Positions 7,569 to 14,387 of a stretch of DNA of 21,200 nt are shown in pieces. Position 1 is the stretch's first letter. The number at the start of each line of letters is the position of its first letter. The notes below the pieces were generated by a model, which was not told where the DNA came from, made no database searches, and saw only the letters and a list, made by a program, of their open reading frames with translations. Both the position numbers and the translations under genes were made by a program. Source of the stretch: an uncultured bacterium (GTDB lineage: Bacteria > Actinomycetota > Coriobacteriia > Coriobacteriales > Atopobiaceae). The DNA lies in the NCBI GenBank assembly GCA_905215465.1, contig CAJMPT010000028.1, forward strand, positions 1-21,200, written 5' to 3'.

Positions 7569-7645
7569 TGGTGCGGCGTATAGGATTCGAACCTATGACG
7601 CCCTGATTCGTAGTCAGGTCCTCTATCCAGCTGAGGTAACGCCGC
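7569..7645 (-). tRNA. tRNA-Arg, anticodon ACG
   Basis: The minus strand reads GCGGCGT acceptor, CCTC/GAGG D stem, CCTGA-CTACGAA-TCAGG anticodon arm, ATAGG-TTCGAAT-CCTAT T arm, ACGCCGC acceptor, then A and an encoded CCA. All stems pair. The anticodon is ACG, normally edited to ICG, decoding CGU/CGC/CGA arginine codons. The body is 74 nt plus CCA. Confidence 0.97.
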
Positions 7646-7657
7646 GTGCGGTTATTT

Positions 7658-7686
7658 ATAATGCCGTTCCTTCCTCCATCTGTCAA
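7658..7686 (-). promoter_or_regulatory. Promoter of tRNA-Arg
   Basis: On the minus strand there is a consensus -35 TTGACA (7686 down to 7681), a 17-base spacer, then CATTAT (7663-7658) within an AT-rich block. It starts just upstream of the tRNA 5' end at 7645. Confidence 0.65.
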
Positions 7687-7750
7687 TGAGGATTTCTAAA
7701 TATGAAGGAAGTGTGATGGCGAATGGTAACGCTGCAGATGAGGGGCTCAT

Positions 7751-7790
7751 CAACAAAAGAAAAAACCCGCCCTGGCTGGCAGGGCGGGTT
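7751..7790 (-). terminator. Terminator of tRNA-Ser
   Basis: The stem AACCCGCCCTG/CAGGGCGGGTT (7764-7774 and 7780-7790) is followed on the minus strand by TTTTTTCTTTTG. It lies a few bases after the tRNA-Ser 3' end. Confidence 0.88.
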
Positions 7791-7798
7791 GAACAATC

Positions 7799-7889
7799 TG
7801 GCGGAGAGCTGGGGATTCGAACCCCAGATTCCCTTAGGGGGAATACTCGCTTAGCAGGCGAGCACCTTCGGCCTCTCGGTCAGCTCTCC
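7799..7889 (-). tRNA. tRNA-Ser, anticodon GCT
   Basis: The minus strand gives acceptor GGAGAGC/GCTCTCC, then TGACCGAGAGGCCGAAGGTG and an anticodon arm with loop CTGCTAA (anticodon GCT). A long class II variable arm (TTCCCCCTAAGGGAA) and a T arm CTGGGGTTCGAATCCCCAG follow, ending with an encoded CCA. The long variable arm and anticodon identify a serine tRNA reading AGC/AGU. Length is 91 nt with CCA. Confidence 0.97.
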
Positions 7890-7906
7890 AAATTTCGTGC
7901 TTCGGA

Positions 7907-7936
7907 AGCATACCTCAGATGCGCCCGCCGCCACAA
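7907..7936 (-). promoter_or_regulatory. Putative promoter of tRNA-Ser
   Basis: On the minus strand TATGCT (7912-7907) is preceded by TTGTGG (7936-7931) with an 18-base spacer. It sits between the gluQ stop (7940) and the tRNA 5' end (7889). Read-through from gluQ is also possible, since no terminator separates them. Confidence 0.45.
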
Positions 7937-7939
7937 GGG

Positions 7940-8929
7940 TCAGCTTGCAAACTCGGCGAGAAACCCATCGGTGACCACAATGTCAGGTCCCTGGGAGGCA
8001 ATTCTCGCCGAGAGCTTCTGCCAGCTGAACGCGGGCACGAGCTCGGCGGGCGTTGCCTGAGTCCCTGCGGGGACAAGTCCGGCTGCTGCGGCAAGGCCAC
8101 CGCAGATCTTGGCGGGACTCACGCCGCGCTCCCTGAGGACGCCGAGGTCGAGGTCCCGGTCGCGTTTGGAGAGGCGTCGGCCGTCCGGGGCTACGAGCAG
8201 GGGCACGTGGCCAAACTCCGGCGGTTCAAAGCCAAGGAGGCGTGCCAGGTAGGTCTGGCGAGCCGACGAGCCAAGAAGGTCGCAACCGCGAACCACCTGG
8301 TTGACGCCCATCAGGTAGTCGTCTACTACCACGGCCAGTTGGTAGGCAAAGACGCCATCGCTTCTGCGCACGAGGAAGTCTCCGCATTCCTGGGCAAGCA
8401 CCTCGGTTTGAGGACCAAAGGCCAGGTCAGTCCAGGTGATGGCGCCTGCCGGGTCGCTGGCCGGCGGCACCTTGAGACGCGTCGCCGGCGGGCGGGCCAT
8501 GGAGCGCTGAGCAATCTCCTCGGCGCTCAGGCCCCGACAGGTTCCCTGGTAGAGGTAGGTGCCGTCGGACGCGTGCGGGGCGCTTGCCGCATGGAGCTCC
8601 GCACGGGTGCAGAAGCACGGGTAGGTGAGGCCCTTCTCGGTCAGTCGGTCGAGGGCTGCCTGGTAGACGGAGTCCCGCTCGCTCTGAAAGTACGGACCCT
8701 CGTCCCAGGTGAGACCCAGCCACTCGAGGTCGCCCATAAGGAGCTCGGCCGTCTCTCGGCGCTGCGCCCGTGGGTCAAGGTCCTCAATGCGCAGGACCAG
8801 CGTTCCGCCCATGCTGCGCACGGACAGCCATACCATGAGGGCCGAGAACACGTTGCCCAGGTGCATGCGTCCGGACGGCGTGGGGGCAAAGCGCCCGCGC
8901 ACGGGGCCGGCGGCTGTGACTTCAGGCAT
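7940..8929 (-). CDS. gluQ: Glutamyl-Q tRNA(Asp) synthetase
   Basis: 329 residues, close to the usual ~300 for this truncated GluRS paralog, and lacking the anticodon-binding domain of GltX. It charges glutamate onto the queuosine of tRNA(Asp). The class I signature RFAPTPSGRMHLGN is at residues 13-26, RIEDLDPR follows near 47-54, and the KMSKS-type loop RRLSKRD is near 251-257. The zinc site characteristic of GluQRS is complete: C105-x-C107, Y127 and C131. ATG at 8929 follows immediately after the stop of the upstream GNAT gene (8930-8932). That gene's 3' end supplies the AAGGAG ribosome site, so the two are translationally coupled. The minus-strand string is DUF4143 ATPase, GNAT, gluQ. Confidence 0.95.
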   Translation of the reverse strand: MPEVTAAGPVRGRFAPTPSGRMHLGNVFSALMVWLSVRSMGGTLVLRIEDLDPRAQRRETAELLMGDLEWLGLTWDEGPYFQSERDSVYQAALDRLTEKGLTYPCFCTRAELHAASAPHASDGTYLYQGTCRGLSAEEIAQRSMARPPATRLKVPPASDPAGAITWTDLAFGPQTEVLAQECGDFLVRRSDGVFAYQLAVVVDDYLMGVNQVVRGCDLLGSSARQTYLARLLGFEPPEFGHVPLLVAPDGRRLSKRDRDLDLGVLRERGVSPAKICGGLAAAAGLVPAGTQATPAELVPAFSWQKLSARIASQGPDIVVTDGFLAEFAS

Positions 8930-9571
8930 CTAGAGCTCCTTGCCATAGACATAAAGATTGATTCCGGGCTCCACCGCCGAGGCTTCCGCCACCAGGCGAG
9001 AAAGGCCTAAGTGGTCGTAGAACCCCACGTCACAGGTGTCGTCCGTGATGAGGTAATAACCAGTGGCTCCCGTCTGCGCAAGATGGTCCTCGCCACGGCT
9101 CACGAGGCCGCCGCCGACGCCCAGCCCGCGGGCAGCCGGGCTCACAATCAGGAGCTTGAACTCCGCCGCTGCCTCCGGGCGTCCACTCGCGTCCGCCGCG
9201 GCGCGGAACCGCTGCGAGAGCGCTAGCTCCTCAGCCTCAACCCGGCAGACCTCACGGCCAAAGGTGGCGCCTGGTGCAACCTGGGCAAGAAGCTCTTCTC
9301 GCCTGGTGCGCCATGCGTCGAGTGCGGCGGCCGGCTGGGAGCCGGTCTCTGCGAGAAGCACGCCCAGAAGCTCGCCGCCCGCACCCTCGGCGACAAGGCC
9401 CCAGTCTGCGTCCATGAGGTAGTTGCAGAGGTTTATCTGCGCATCCAGCCTGGCCAGGCGCCCGTCGCCCCCTGACCCCCACTGCTGGCAGAACAGCTCT
9501 GCCACAGGCTCAAAGTCCCTCTGCTCAAACGGCCTATAGGTAGGGCTGCCGCCTTGATGCTGCAAAGCCAT
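8930..9571 (-). CDS. GNAT-family N-acetyltransferase
   Basis: 213 residues. The GNAT core is in the C-terminal half: FKLLIVSPAARGLGVGGGLV, the acetyl-CoA pyrophosphate-binding loop (motif A), then GYYLITDDTCDVGFYDHLGL (motif B). The N-terminal half (YRPFEQRDFEPVAELF) begins as typical GNAT enzymes do. A central insertion (about residues 75-125) may form the acceptor pocket. The acceptor substrate cannot be told from the sequence. ATG at 9571 has AGGAGA upstream. The gene sits eight bases after the DUF4143 ATPase stop and directly abuts gluQ, suggesting one transcript. A role with tRNA or ribosome modification through the gluQ link is only a guess. Confidence 0.87.
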   Translation of the reverse strand: MALQHQGGSPTYRPFEQRDFEPVAELFCQQWGSGGDGRLARLDAQINLCNYLMDADWGLVAEGAGGELLGVLLAETGSQPAAALDAWRTRREELLAQVAPGATFGREVCRVEAEELALSQRFRAAADASGRPEAAAEFKLLIVSPAARGLGVGGGLVSRGEDHLAQTGATGYYLITDDTCDVGFYDHLGLSRLVAEASAVEPGINLYVYGKEL

Positions 9572-9579
9572 GGGTTCTC

Positions 9580-10863
9580 CTATGCGCCAAAGGTTGTGAG
9601 AGAAAAGACAAACGTGCCCGTGGCCGCGTCCCTGCGAGGCCGGTCAGTGCTGGCAAGAATGACGGCGCAGAAGGCCGGGTCACCCAGGGTGCCGCCATTG
9701 CGCACTTTCTTGCAGAGACGCTGGAGCCGCTTGATTGAGTCCTTGACCTGCGCCTCTCCAATCTCGACGTTAATTGCCGCCCAGCGGCCGTCCGCCAGGA
9801 GAAGAACAAAGTCAACCTCAAGACCGTCGGAGTCCGCGTAGTAGCGCACCTGTGGCTCAACTCCGGGCTCCAGCGCGCCGGCATAGACCAGAAGGTCTCT
9901 GAGTGCCATCGACTTCAGCGCTCGCGAGAAGGCCGAGGCGTCCCTGAGCAAGCCTCTCTCGTTCAGCCCGCAGGCAAAGACGCCGACGCTTGGGTCGCAG
10001 GGCAGGTAGCGGGGCTTGACCTTGACGCGCGAGGTGGCGCGGACTGGGGCCGCCCAGCCATTAAGGCGCTCTACAAGGTAGAGCCGCTCCAGAACTCCCA
10101 GGTAGGCAGTGAGGGTGTTCCTTGAGGGCGGCTTGGCGCCGCGGGCTTCCATGGCCTGTGCGATGCGGGCGTAGGTGAAGTCGCCCTCGCACCCGGCCGT
10201 CGAGGCAAGGACATCCTGTGCCGTGGAGGGCTTCTTGCCCATTGCGGTCACGTCTGTGGCCAAGATGTCCCTGACGTGACGGCCGGCCAGCTCCAAGGCC
10301 CGTGCGGGGTCGGTCTCTCTGGCAAACGGCCAGCCTCCCTTACATATATATGAGGCGATGGTCCCTATGGACACGTTCTTGGCAATGGGGTCAAAGCGCC
10401 CATCCAGAAGTCCGGCAAGCGAGACGCTTGCGTTTGAGAGGCCGAGCTCAAAGAGGGAGAGCGTCCGCATGCGGATGTGGGCGGCGGCGCTTGCGTGGGA
10501 CCTCACGTAAGGCTCTGGAGACCCGGGGCGCAGCGAGGTGGTGAGAAGCAGGCTTCCCGCGGCCTCGGCTTCGCGGTAGGCAAGCTCCTGGAGCTCCGGC
10601 ATGGTCTGCCACTCGTCGATGACGTGTGGCCGGGCGCCCGATATGGCCAGGCGGGGGTCTGACTGGATGAGCGGCAGCACGATGGTCTTCTCGTCTGCAT
10701 GAGTGATGGTCTGTGCGACGGACAGGCACGTGTAGGTTTTGCCGCAGCCGCGCACGCCCTCGAACTCAAGAATTTTGTAGGAATTGAGGAGACTCGGTAA
10801 CATCCGGTCAGATAGTCTTGGGAAATAATCCTCGGGTTTGAGAGGTGCGTTCTTGACCTTCAA
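9580..10863 (-). CDS. AAA ATPase/DUF4143 protein with degenerate nuclease-like site
   Basis: About 427 residues from a TTG start at 10863, chosen for AAGGGAG upstream and the leader-like sequence before it; a longer in-frame start exists at 10953. Walker A is GVRGCGKTYT and Walker B is HVIDEWQTMPEL. The middle carries SLFELGLSN and YICKGGWPFA, the family's GGWP-type motif. The DUF4143 core reads YYADSDGLEVDFVLLLADGRW. Where the truncated relative at 6395-6942 has IEIK (ExK), this protein has INVE, so the Glu and Lys of the PD-(D/E)xK-type motif are replaced. It may keep its ATPase but not a nuclease-like activity. It heads the DUF4143-GNAT-gluQ string and has its own promoter with repeated operator-like boxes. 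Confidence 0.86.
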   Translation of the reverse strand: MKVKNAPLKPEDYFPRLSDRMLPSLLNSYKILEFEGVRGCGKTYTCLSVAQTITHADEKTIVLPLIQSDPRLAISGARPHVIDEWQTMPELQELAYREAEAAGSLLLTTSLRPGSPEPYVRSHASAAAHIRMRTLSLFELGLSNASVSLAGLLDGRFDPIAKNVSIGTIASYICKGGWPFARETDPARALELAGRHVRDILATDVTAMGKKPSTAQDVLASTAGCEGDFTYARIAQAMEARGAKPPSRNTLTAYLGVLERLYLVERLNGWAAPVRATSRVKVKPRYLPCDPSVGVFACGLNERGLLRDASAFSRALKSMALRDLLVYAGALEPGVEPQVRYYADSDGLEVDFVLLLADGRWAAINVEIGEAQVKDSIKRLQRLCKKVRNGGTLGDPAFCAVILASTDRPRRDAATGTFVFSLTTFGA

Positions 10864-10890
10864 GTGCGGTTCTCCCTTCCATCCTCGACT

Positions 10891-10931
10891 TTGCACAAAA
10901 CCAGTATATTGCGCAAAACCGAAGAAAACAA
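10891..10931 (-). promoter_or_regulatory. Promoter and operator-like direct repeats of the AAA/DUF4143 gene
   Basis: On the minus strand TTGTTT (10931-10926) is followed after 17 bases by a consensus-like TATACT (10908-10903), about 40 bases before the TTG start. Two 12-bp near-identical boxes, TTGCACAAAACC (10891-10902) and TTGCGCAAAACC (10909-10920) as read on the plus strand, flank the -10 on both sides. This placement suits a repressor, possibly autoregulatory. Confidence 0.6.
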
Positions 10932-11078
10932 TAGGGCGTGACCGAGTAGGCAAATTGCGCTAAAGCGAGAAAACCGTCCATTTGGAGCAAATTCAGAATA
11001 CTTCAGCATATACCAGCCGCTCGTCCTCAACGGTTACAAGCCGGAAAATCGGCAAAATCGACCGCTGGCCGGTCCTCG

Positions 11079-11107
11079 TTGACAGCCGAGCGGCGCGTCA
11101 GAAAAAT
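11079..11107 (+). promoter_or_regulatory. Putative promoter of the PTS operon
   Basis: A perfect -35 TTGACA (11079-11084), a 17-base spacer and AAAAAT (11102-11107, four of six matches to TATAAT). It would give a leader of roughly 75 bases before the IIA gene. A second TTGACA at 11146 has no usable -10. Confidence 0.4.
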
Positions 11108-11187
11108 GCGGCTCGAGATGCGGTGCACAGCAGCTCACCATCCGTTTGACACAAGAGTCACAAGGACCTGACCCAGGGGAGGGATTC

Positions 11188-11589
11188 ATGGTCGGAATCA
11201 TCGTCATGACGCATGGCGCGCTCAGCGAGGGGATCGTGGACGCAGCCGAGCTCATCACGGGACCCGTGACGCAGGTGGAGACGCTCTCCCTGCGCCGCGA
11301 GGACAACGTCAACGACCTCAACGCTGCGTTTCTCGCCGCGCTTGACCGCGTGGACACCGGCGACGGCGTCCTCGTGCTGACCGACCTTCTTGGCGGCAGC
11401 CCGTGCAACGTCGCGAGCATGAACCTGCGCGAGAGGAGCTACCGGGTGCTGTCTGGGGTGAACCTTCCCATGTTCATCGAGGCGCTCTCGTCGCGAGACA
11501 CCGCCAGCTCGGCCGAGGAGCTTCAGGCCTCCTGCCAGGAGGCGGCTGTCCAGGGCGTCAAGAACATCAACCAGCTGCTCGGCAAGTAG
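11188..11589 (+). CDS. PTS mannose-family EIIA component
   Basis: 133 residues, the normal size of a single EIIA(Man) domain. The start MVGIIVMTHGALSEGIVDAA contains the phosphorylation site His9 in the MTHG context typical of EIIA(Man). DLLGGSPCN is the usual second conserved segment. It takes phosphate from HPr and passes it to EIIB. Neither EI nor HPr is in the window. ATG at 11188 has a strong GGGGAGGG five bases upstream. It is the first gene of the string IIA, IIB, IICD, ATC hydrolase, M20 peptidase, cysteine desulfidase, and carries no fused IIB domain. Sugar specificity cannot be read from it. Confidence 0.93.
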   Translation: MVGIIVMTHGALSEGIVDAAELITGPVTQVETLSLRREDNVNDLNAAFLAALDRVDTGDGVLVLTDLLGGSPCNVASMNLRERSYRVLSGVNLPMFIEALSSRDTASSAEELQASCQEAAVQGVKNINQLLGK

Positions 11590-11612
11590 CCGGCGCAAGA
11601 CAAGAAGGTTTT

Positions 11613-12104
11613 ATGCCCAACATCACGTTTGCGCGCGTTGACCACCGCCTCATCCACGGCCAGGTCATCACCAAGTGGTCCAAGATCGCCGCGGCGCAGA
11701 AGATCTTGATCGTCGACGACGTCCTGGCCCAGGACAGCTTCATGGTGGACATCTACAAGATGGCCGCTCCGAGCGGCGTCGACGTGGACATCAAGTCCGC
11801 CGAGGACACCGCCCGCGCCTACCAGGCGGACGACCTGGGCTCCGGCAACGTCTTCCTGCTCTTCAAGAGCATCCAGATGGCCCGCAAGGCCATGGATGCC
11901 GGCCTTGAGCTCAAGACCCTGCAGCTGGGCGGCGTGCCCGCCGAGGCCGGCCGAAAGATCGTCTTCCAAGCCGTCGCGCTCAACGACGCCGACGTCGCCG
12001 ACCTCACGCACATGGCCGACGCCGGATGCCAGATCACCCTGCAGGTCGTCCCCGAGGAGGCCGGAATGACCCTCGCCGACGCCCTCAAGAAGTACAACTC
12101 CTAA
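11613..12104 (+). CDS. PTS mannose-family EIIB component
   Basis: 163 residues, typical for the separate EIIB of the mannose/fructose/sorbose family. The signature VDHRLIHGQV places the phosphorylated histidine at His15. LIVDDVLAQDSF and the segment VFLLFKSIQMARKAMDAG also match the family. It receives phosphate from EIIA and phosphorylates the substrate bound by the IIC-IID membrane unit. ATG at 11613 has GAAGG upstream and follows the IIA stop by 23 bases. Longer in-frame extensions overlap IIA and are not real. Subfamily specificity (mannose, sorbose, amino sugars, Amadori-type sugars) is unresolved. Confidence 0.93.
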   Translation: MPNITFARVDHRLIHGQVITKWSKIAAAQKILIVDDVLAQDSFMVDIYKMAAPSGVDVDIKSAEDTARAYQADDLGSGNVFLLFKSIQMARKAMDAGLELKTLQLGGVPAEAGRKIVFQAVALNDADVADLTHMADAGCQITLQVVPEEAGMTLADALKKYNS

Positions 12105-12113
12105 GGAGCAGCC

Positions 12114-13715
12114 ATGCAACTCAACCTGTTCTTCGCCCTTGTCGGCGGACTGTGGTTCTGGTTTGCCGCGTCCCTCGCGGGATACTCGTGGATCCAGACG
12201 CTCAAGTCCCCCATCGTGGTGGGCACCGTCCTGGGCGCGCTCACCGGCAACCTCGAGACCGGCCTCATCACCGGCGGCAGCATCGAGATGGTCTACCTGG
12301 GCATGGTCGCCGCAGGCGGCAACATCCCGTCCGACCGAGTCTTTGCCGCGCTCATCGCCGTGCCCATCGCCATCCAGACCGGCGTGACCCCTGAGGTGGC
12401 AGTCTCCATCGCCGTGCCGCTGGGCGTCCTCGGCGTCTTTGTGAACAACCTACGCCGCACCGTCAACGCCGTGTTTGTTCACTGGGCCGACAAGGCCGCC
12501 GACGAGGCCGACGTCAAGAAGGTCTGGCGCTGCGCCACCACCTACCCGCTCATCCTGGGATTCATCATTCGCTTCCCGCTGATGTTCGTCATCAACTACT
12601 TTGGCGCCGACTTCGTGACCGCCATGCTGAACGTCATGCCCGCGTGGCTGCTCACTGGCTTCAACGTCATGGGCGGCATGCTGCCCGCCTTGGGCTTTGC
12701 CACCACGATCTTCATGATCGGCAAGATGAAGTACCTGCCGCTCTTCATCATTGGCTTCTTCCTGGTCAAGTACCTGCAGATCCCGACCATGGCTGCCGCC
12801 ATCTTTGGCATCTGCATGGCCCTTCTCATCATGTTCATGGGCGACGAGAAGGCCTTCGACGGCCTGAACTTTGCCAAGGACCTGGACGGCGAGAAGAAGG
12901 AGCAGGAGCGCCTGCTGTCCGAGAAGGACGTCAACGGCGTGTTCCTGCGCTGGATCTGGACGGCCGAGCTTTCCAACTCCTTCGAGCGCATGCAGGCGCT
13001 GGCCGTGGCCTCCTCCTTTGCTCCCGTGCTCCGCAAGCTTTACCCCAATGACGAGGACCTCGATGCCGCCATCAAGCGCCACCTGGGCTTCTTCAACACG
13101 CAGGCCAACTGGGGCTGCCTCATCCACGGCACTGTGCTCGCCATGGAGGAGCAGAAGGCCATGGGCTCCGACATCCCCGACGAGATGATCACTGGCATCA
13201 AGACCGGCCTCATGGGCCCGCTTGCCGGCATCGGCGACACCCTTGACTTCGGCACCATCCAGACCATCCTCTTTGCCTTGGGCGCCTCCTTCGCCACCAC
13301 CGGCAACGTCGTGGGCGTGGTCTTCCCCATCGCCTTCGCCGTCATCACGTTCTGCGAGGCCCGCTTCCTCTTTGGCCTTGGCTACAAGCTGGGCAAGGAG
13401 TCCATCCAGAAGATCCTCTCCGGCGGCATCATCAACAAGATCATCGACTGCGCCTCCATCGTGGGCATGTTCATGATGGGCGCCCTGTCCGCCAGCATCG
13501 TGAAGGTCAGCACCCCGCTTGCCTGGACCTTTGGCGACAAGACCGTCCAGCTGCAGACGACCCTGGACGCAATCGCCCCTGGCCTGCTTCCCCTGGCCGC
13601 AGTGTTCTTTGTCTTCTGGGGCATCAAGTGCAAGAAGTGGACGATCACCCGCTGCCTGATCATCCTCATCTGCGCCTCCATCATCGGCGCCTTCCTCGGC
13701 GTCTTTGCCCTCTAG
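12114..13715 (+). CDS. Fused PTS mannose-family EIIC-EIID membrane component
   Basis: 533 residues in one unbroken frame. Residues 1-243 are EIIC (TLKSPIVVGTVLGALTGNLE, GGSIEMVYLGMVAAGGNIP, several membrane helices). An acidic, charged linker covers about 244-267. Residues 268-533 are EIID: KDVNGVFLRW, NSFERMQALAVASSFAPVL, HLGFFNTQANWG, GLMGPLAGIGDTLDFGT. The EIID half starts exactly where free-standing ManZ proteins do, so two normally separate subunits have been joined. Together they form the substrate channel. ATG at 12114 has AAGGAG upstream and follows the IIB stop by nine bases. The fusion fixes 1:1 stoichiometry and needs the linker on the cytoplasmic side. I see no frameshift or repeat at the junction. 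Confidence 0.93.
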   Translation: MQLNLFFALVGGLWFWFAASLAGYSWIQTLKSPIVVGTVLGALTGNLETGLITGGSIEMVYLGMVAAGGNIPSDRVFAALIAVPIAIQTGVTPEVAVSIAVPLGVLGVFVNNLRRTVNAVFVHWADKAADEADVKKVWRCATTYPLILGFIIRFPLMFVINYFGADFVTAMLNVMPAWLLTGFNVMGGMLPALGFATTIFMIGKMKYLPLFIIGFFLVKYLQIPTMAAAIFGICMALLIMFMGDEKAFDGLNFAKDLDGEKKEQERLLSEKDVNGVFLRWIWTAELSNSFERMQALAVASSFAPVLRKLYPNDEDLDAAIKRHLGFFNTQANWGCLIHGTVLAMEEQKAMGSDIPDEMITGIKTGLMGPLAGIGDTLDFGTIQTILFALGASFATTGNVVGVVFPIAFAVITFCEARFLFGLGYKLGKESIQKILSGGIINKIIDCASIVGMFMMGALSASIVKVSTPLAWTFGDKTVQLQTTLDAIAPGLLPLAAVFFVFWGIKCKKWTITRCLIILICASIIGAFLGVFAL

Positions 13716-13729
13716 GCAGTGCCTTCCCT

Positions 13730-13773
13730 GGGCCCGGCCACGCTGGGAGCGGCCGGGCCCTTCTCGTCTGATT
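13730..13773 (+). terminator. GC hairpin between the PTS and the catabolic genes (attenuator or partial terminator)
   Basis: A perfect 10-bp stem GGGCCCGGCC/GGCCGGGCCC (13730-13739 and 13751-13760) with an 11-base loop, followed by TTCTCGTCTGATT, which is only weakly T-rich. It is probably a partial terminator or an mRNA-stabilising end that lowers expression of the downstream enzymes relative to the PTS. The 119-base gap also has a TTGACA (13772-13777) without a clear -10. Confidence 0.55.
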
Positions 13774-13834
13774 GACACGCAACGACACGCAATAGCCAGC
13801 GCCACCTGCGCTTTGCTTAATGGAGAGGATAGAT

Positions 13835-14386
13835 ATGTCTGACAAGCAGACCTTTACTCGCGACGAGTTTCTGACCGACGTCCGCGGCGCCAACGGCACC
13901 CGCGCCCAGTGGTTTGCCCTCATGCTCGAGGAGGCCGAGAAGCACGGCATCGATCCGGACGAGTTCTGCGAGGACACCATCTACAAGTTTGGCCTTGGCC
14001 GCGGCAAGAAGTACGGCGTCTGCGAGGGCAACCCCGGCAAGATGGCCGAGATGCTCTACGGCAGCAACGGCCAGGACGTCTTTGAGATGGAGCTCGCCGA
14101 GAAGTCCGACGAGCGCGGCGTGCTGAAGTTCCACTTCTGCCCGCTTGCGCACACCTGGAAGGCCATGGGGCTGCCCGCCGACCGCGTGGCCGAGCTTTGC
14201 CGCCTTGCCTGCTACAGCGACTTTGCCCGTGCCGACTGCGCTGGCGTCAACCTGCACTTTGCCAACCAGATCGGCCGCGGCGATGACATCTGCGAGCTCG
14301 TCTTCACCCCCAAGAAGGACGGCGACCCCTCGGGCGCCGAGGCCTGCCGCGCCGATGCTGCGGCAAACGCAAAGGACGGCGAGTAG
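13835..14386 (+). CDS. ATC-hydrolase-family protein (L-2-amino-thiazoline-4-carboxylate hydrolase-like)
   Basis: 183 residues. I assign it to the ATC hydrolase family from the overall pattern: an N-terminal helical part, then GVLKFHFCPLAHTWKAMGLP and LCRLACYSDFARADCAGVNLHFANQIGRGDDICELVF, which has closely spaced conserved-looking Cys and Asp residues (C102, C122, C126, D129, C135). The namesake enzyme in Pseudomonas opens the thiazoline ring of L-ATC to N-carbamoyl-L-cysteine. The substrate of this member is unknown. ATG at 13835 is chosen for GGAGAGG seven bases upstream; an ATG five codons earlier has no such site. One base separates its stop from the M20 peptidase ATG, so the two are tightly coupled. 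The pairing with a peptidase and a cysteine desulfidase strongly suggests a cysteine-derived substrate. Confidence 0.72.
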   Translation: MSDKQTFTRDEFLTDVRGANGTRAQWFALMLEEAEKHGIDPDEFCEDTIYKFGLGRGKKYGVCEGNPGKMAEMLYGSNGQDVFEMELAEKSDERGVLKFHFCPLAHTWKAMGLPADRVAELCRLACYSDFARADCAGVNLHFANQIGRGDDICELVFTPKKDGDPSGAEACRADAAANAKDGE

Positions 14387-14387
14387 C

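Larger units (their letters stand above)
10864..11187. other. Divergent intergenic region between the ATPase gene and the PTS operon
   Basis: 324 bases without a gene. The left part, about 10890-11010, is AT-rich and carries the minus-strand ATPase promoter with its direct repeats. The right part, 11040-11187, is GC-rich and holds a plus-strand TTGACA promoter candidate. CCGCTCG (11011-11017) and CGAGCGG (11087-11093) form a distant inverted repeat flanking the PTS promoter -35. I saw no riboswitch architecture. Confidence 0.5.

Noticed and set aside
7686..8060. Plus-strand frame across the tRNA-Ser region
   Set aside because: It spans the tRNA-Ser gene, its terminator and the gluQ 3' end; not coding.
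11040..11187. Sigma-54 promoter or riboswitch before the PTS genes
   Set aside because: TGGC near 11065 lacks a properly spaced GC element; no LevR-type activator and no conserved riboswitch core could be seen.
12450..13805. Long minus-strand open frame opposite the PTS IIC-IID gene
   Set aside because: Antisense shadow; the plus-strand frame has full, family-typical IIC and IID sequence.
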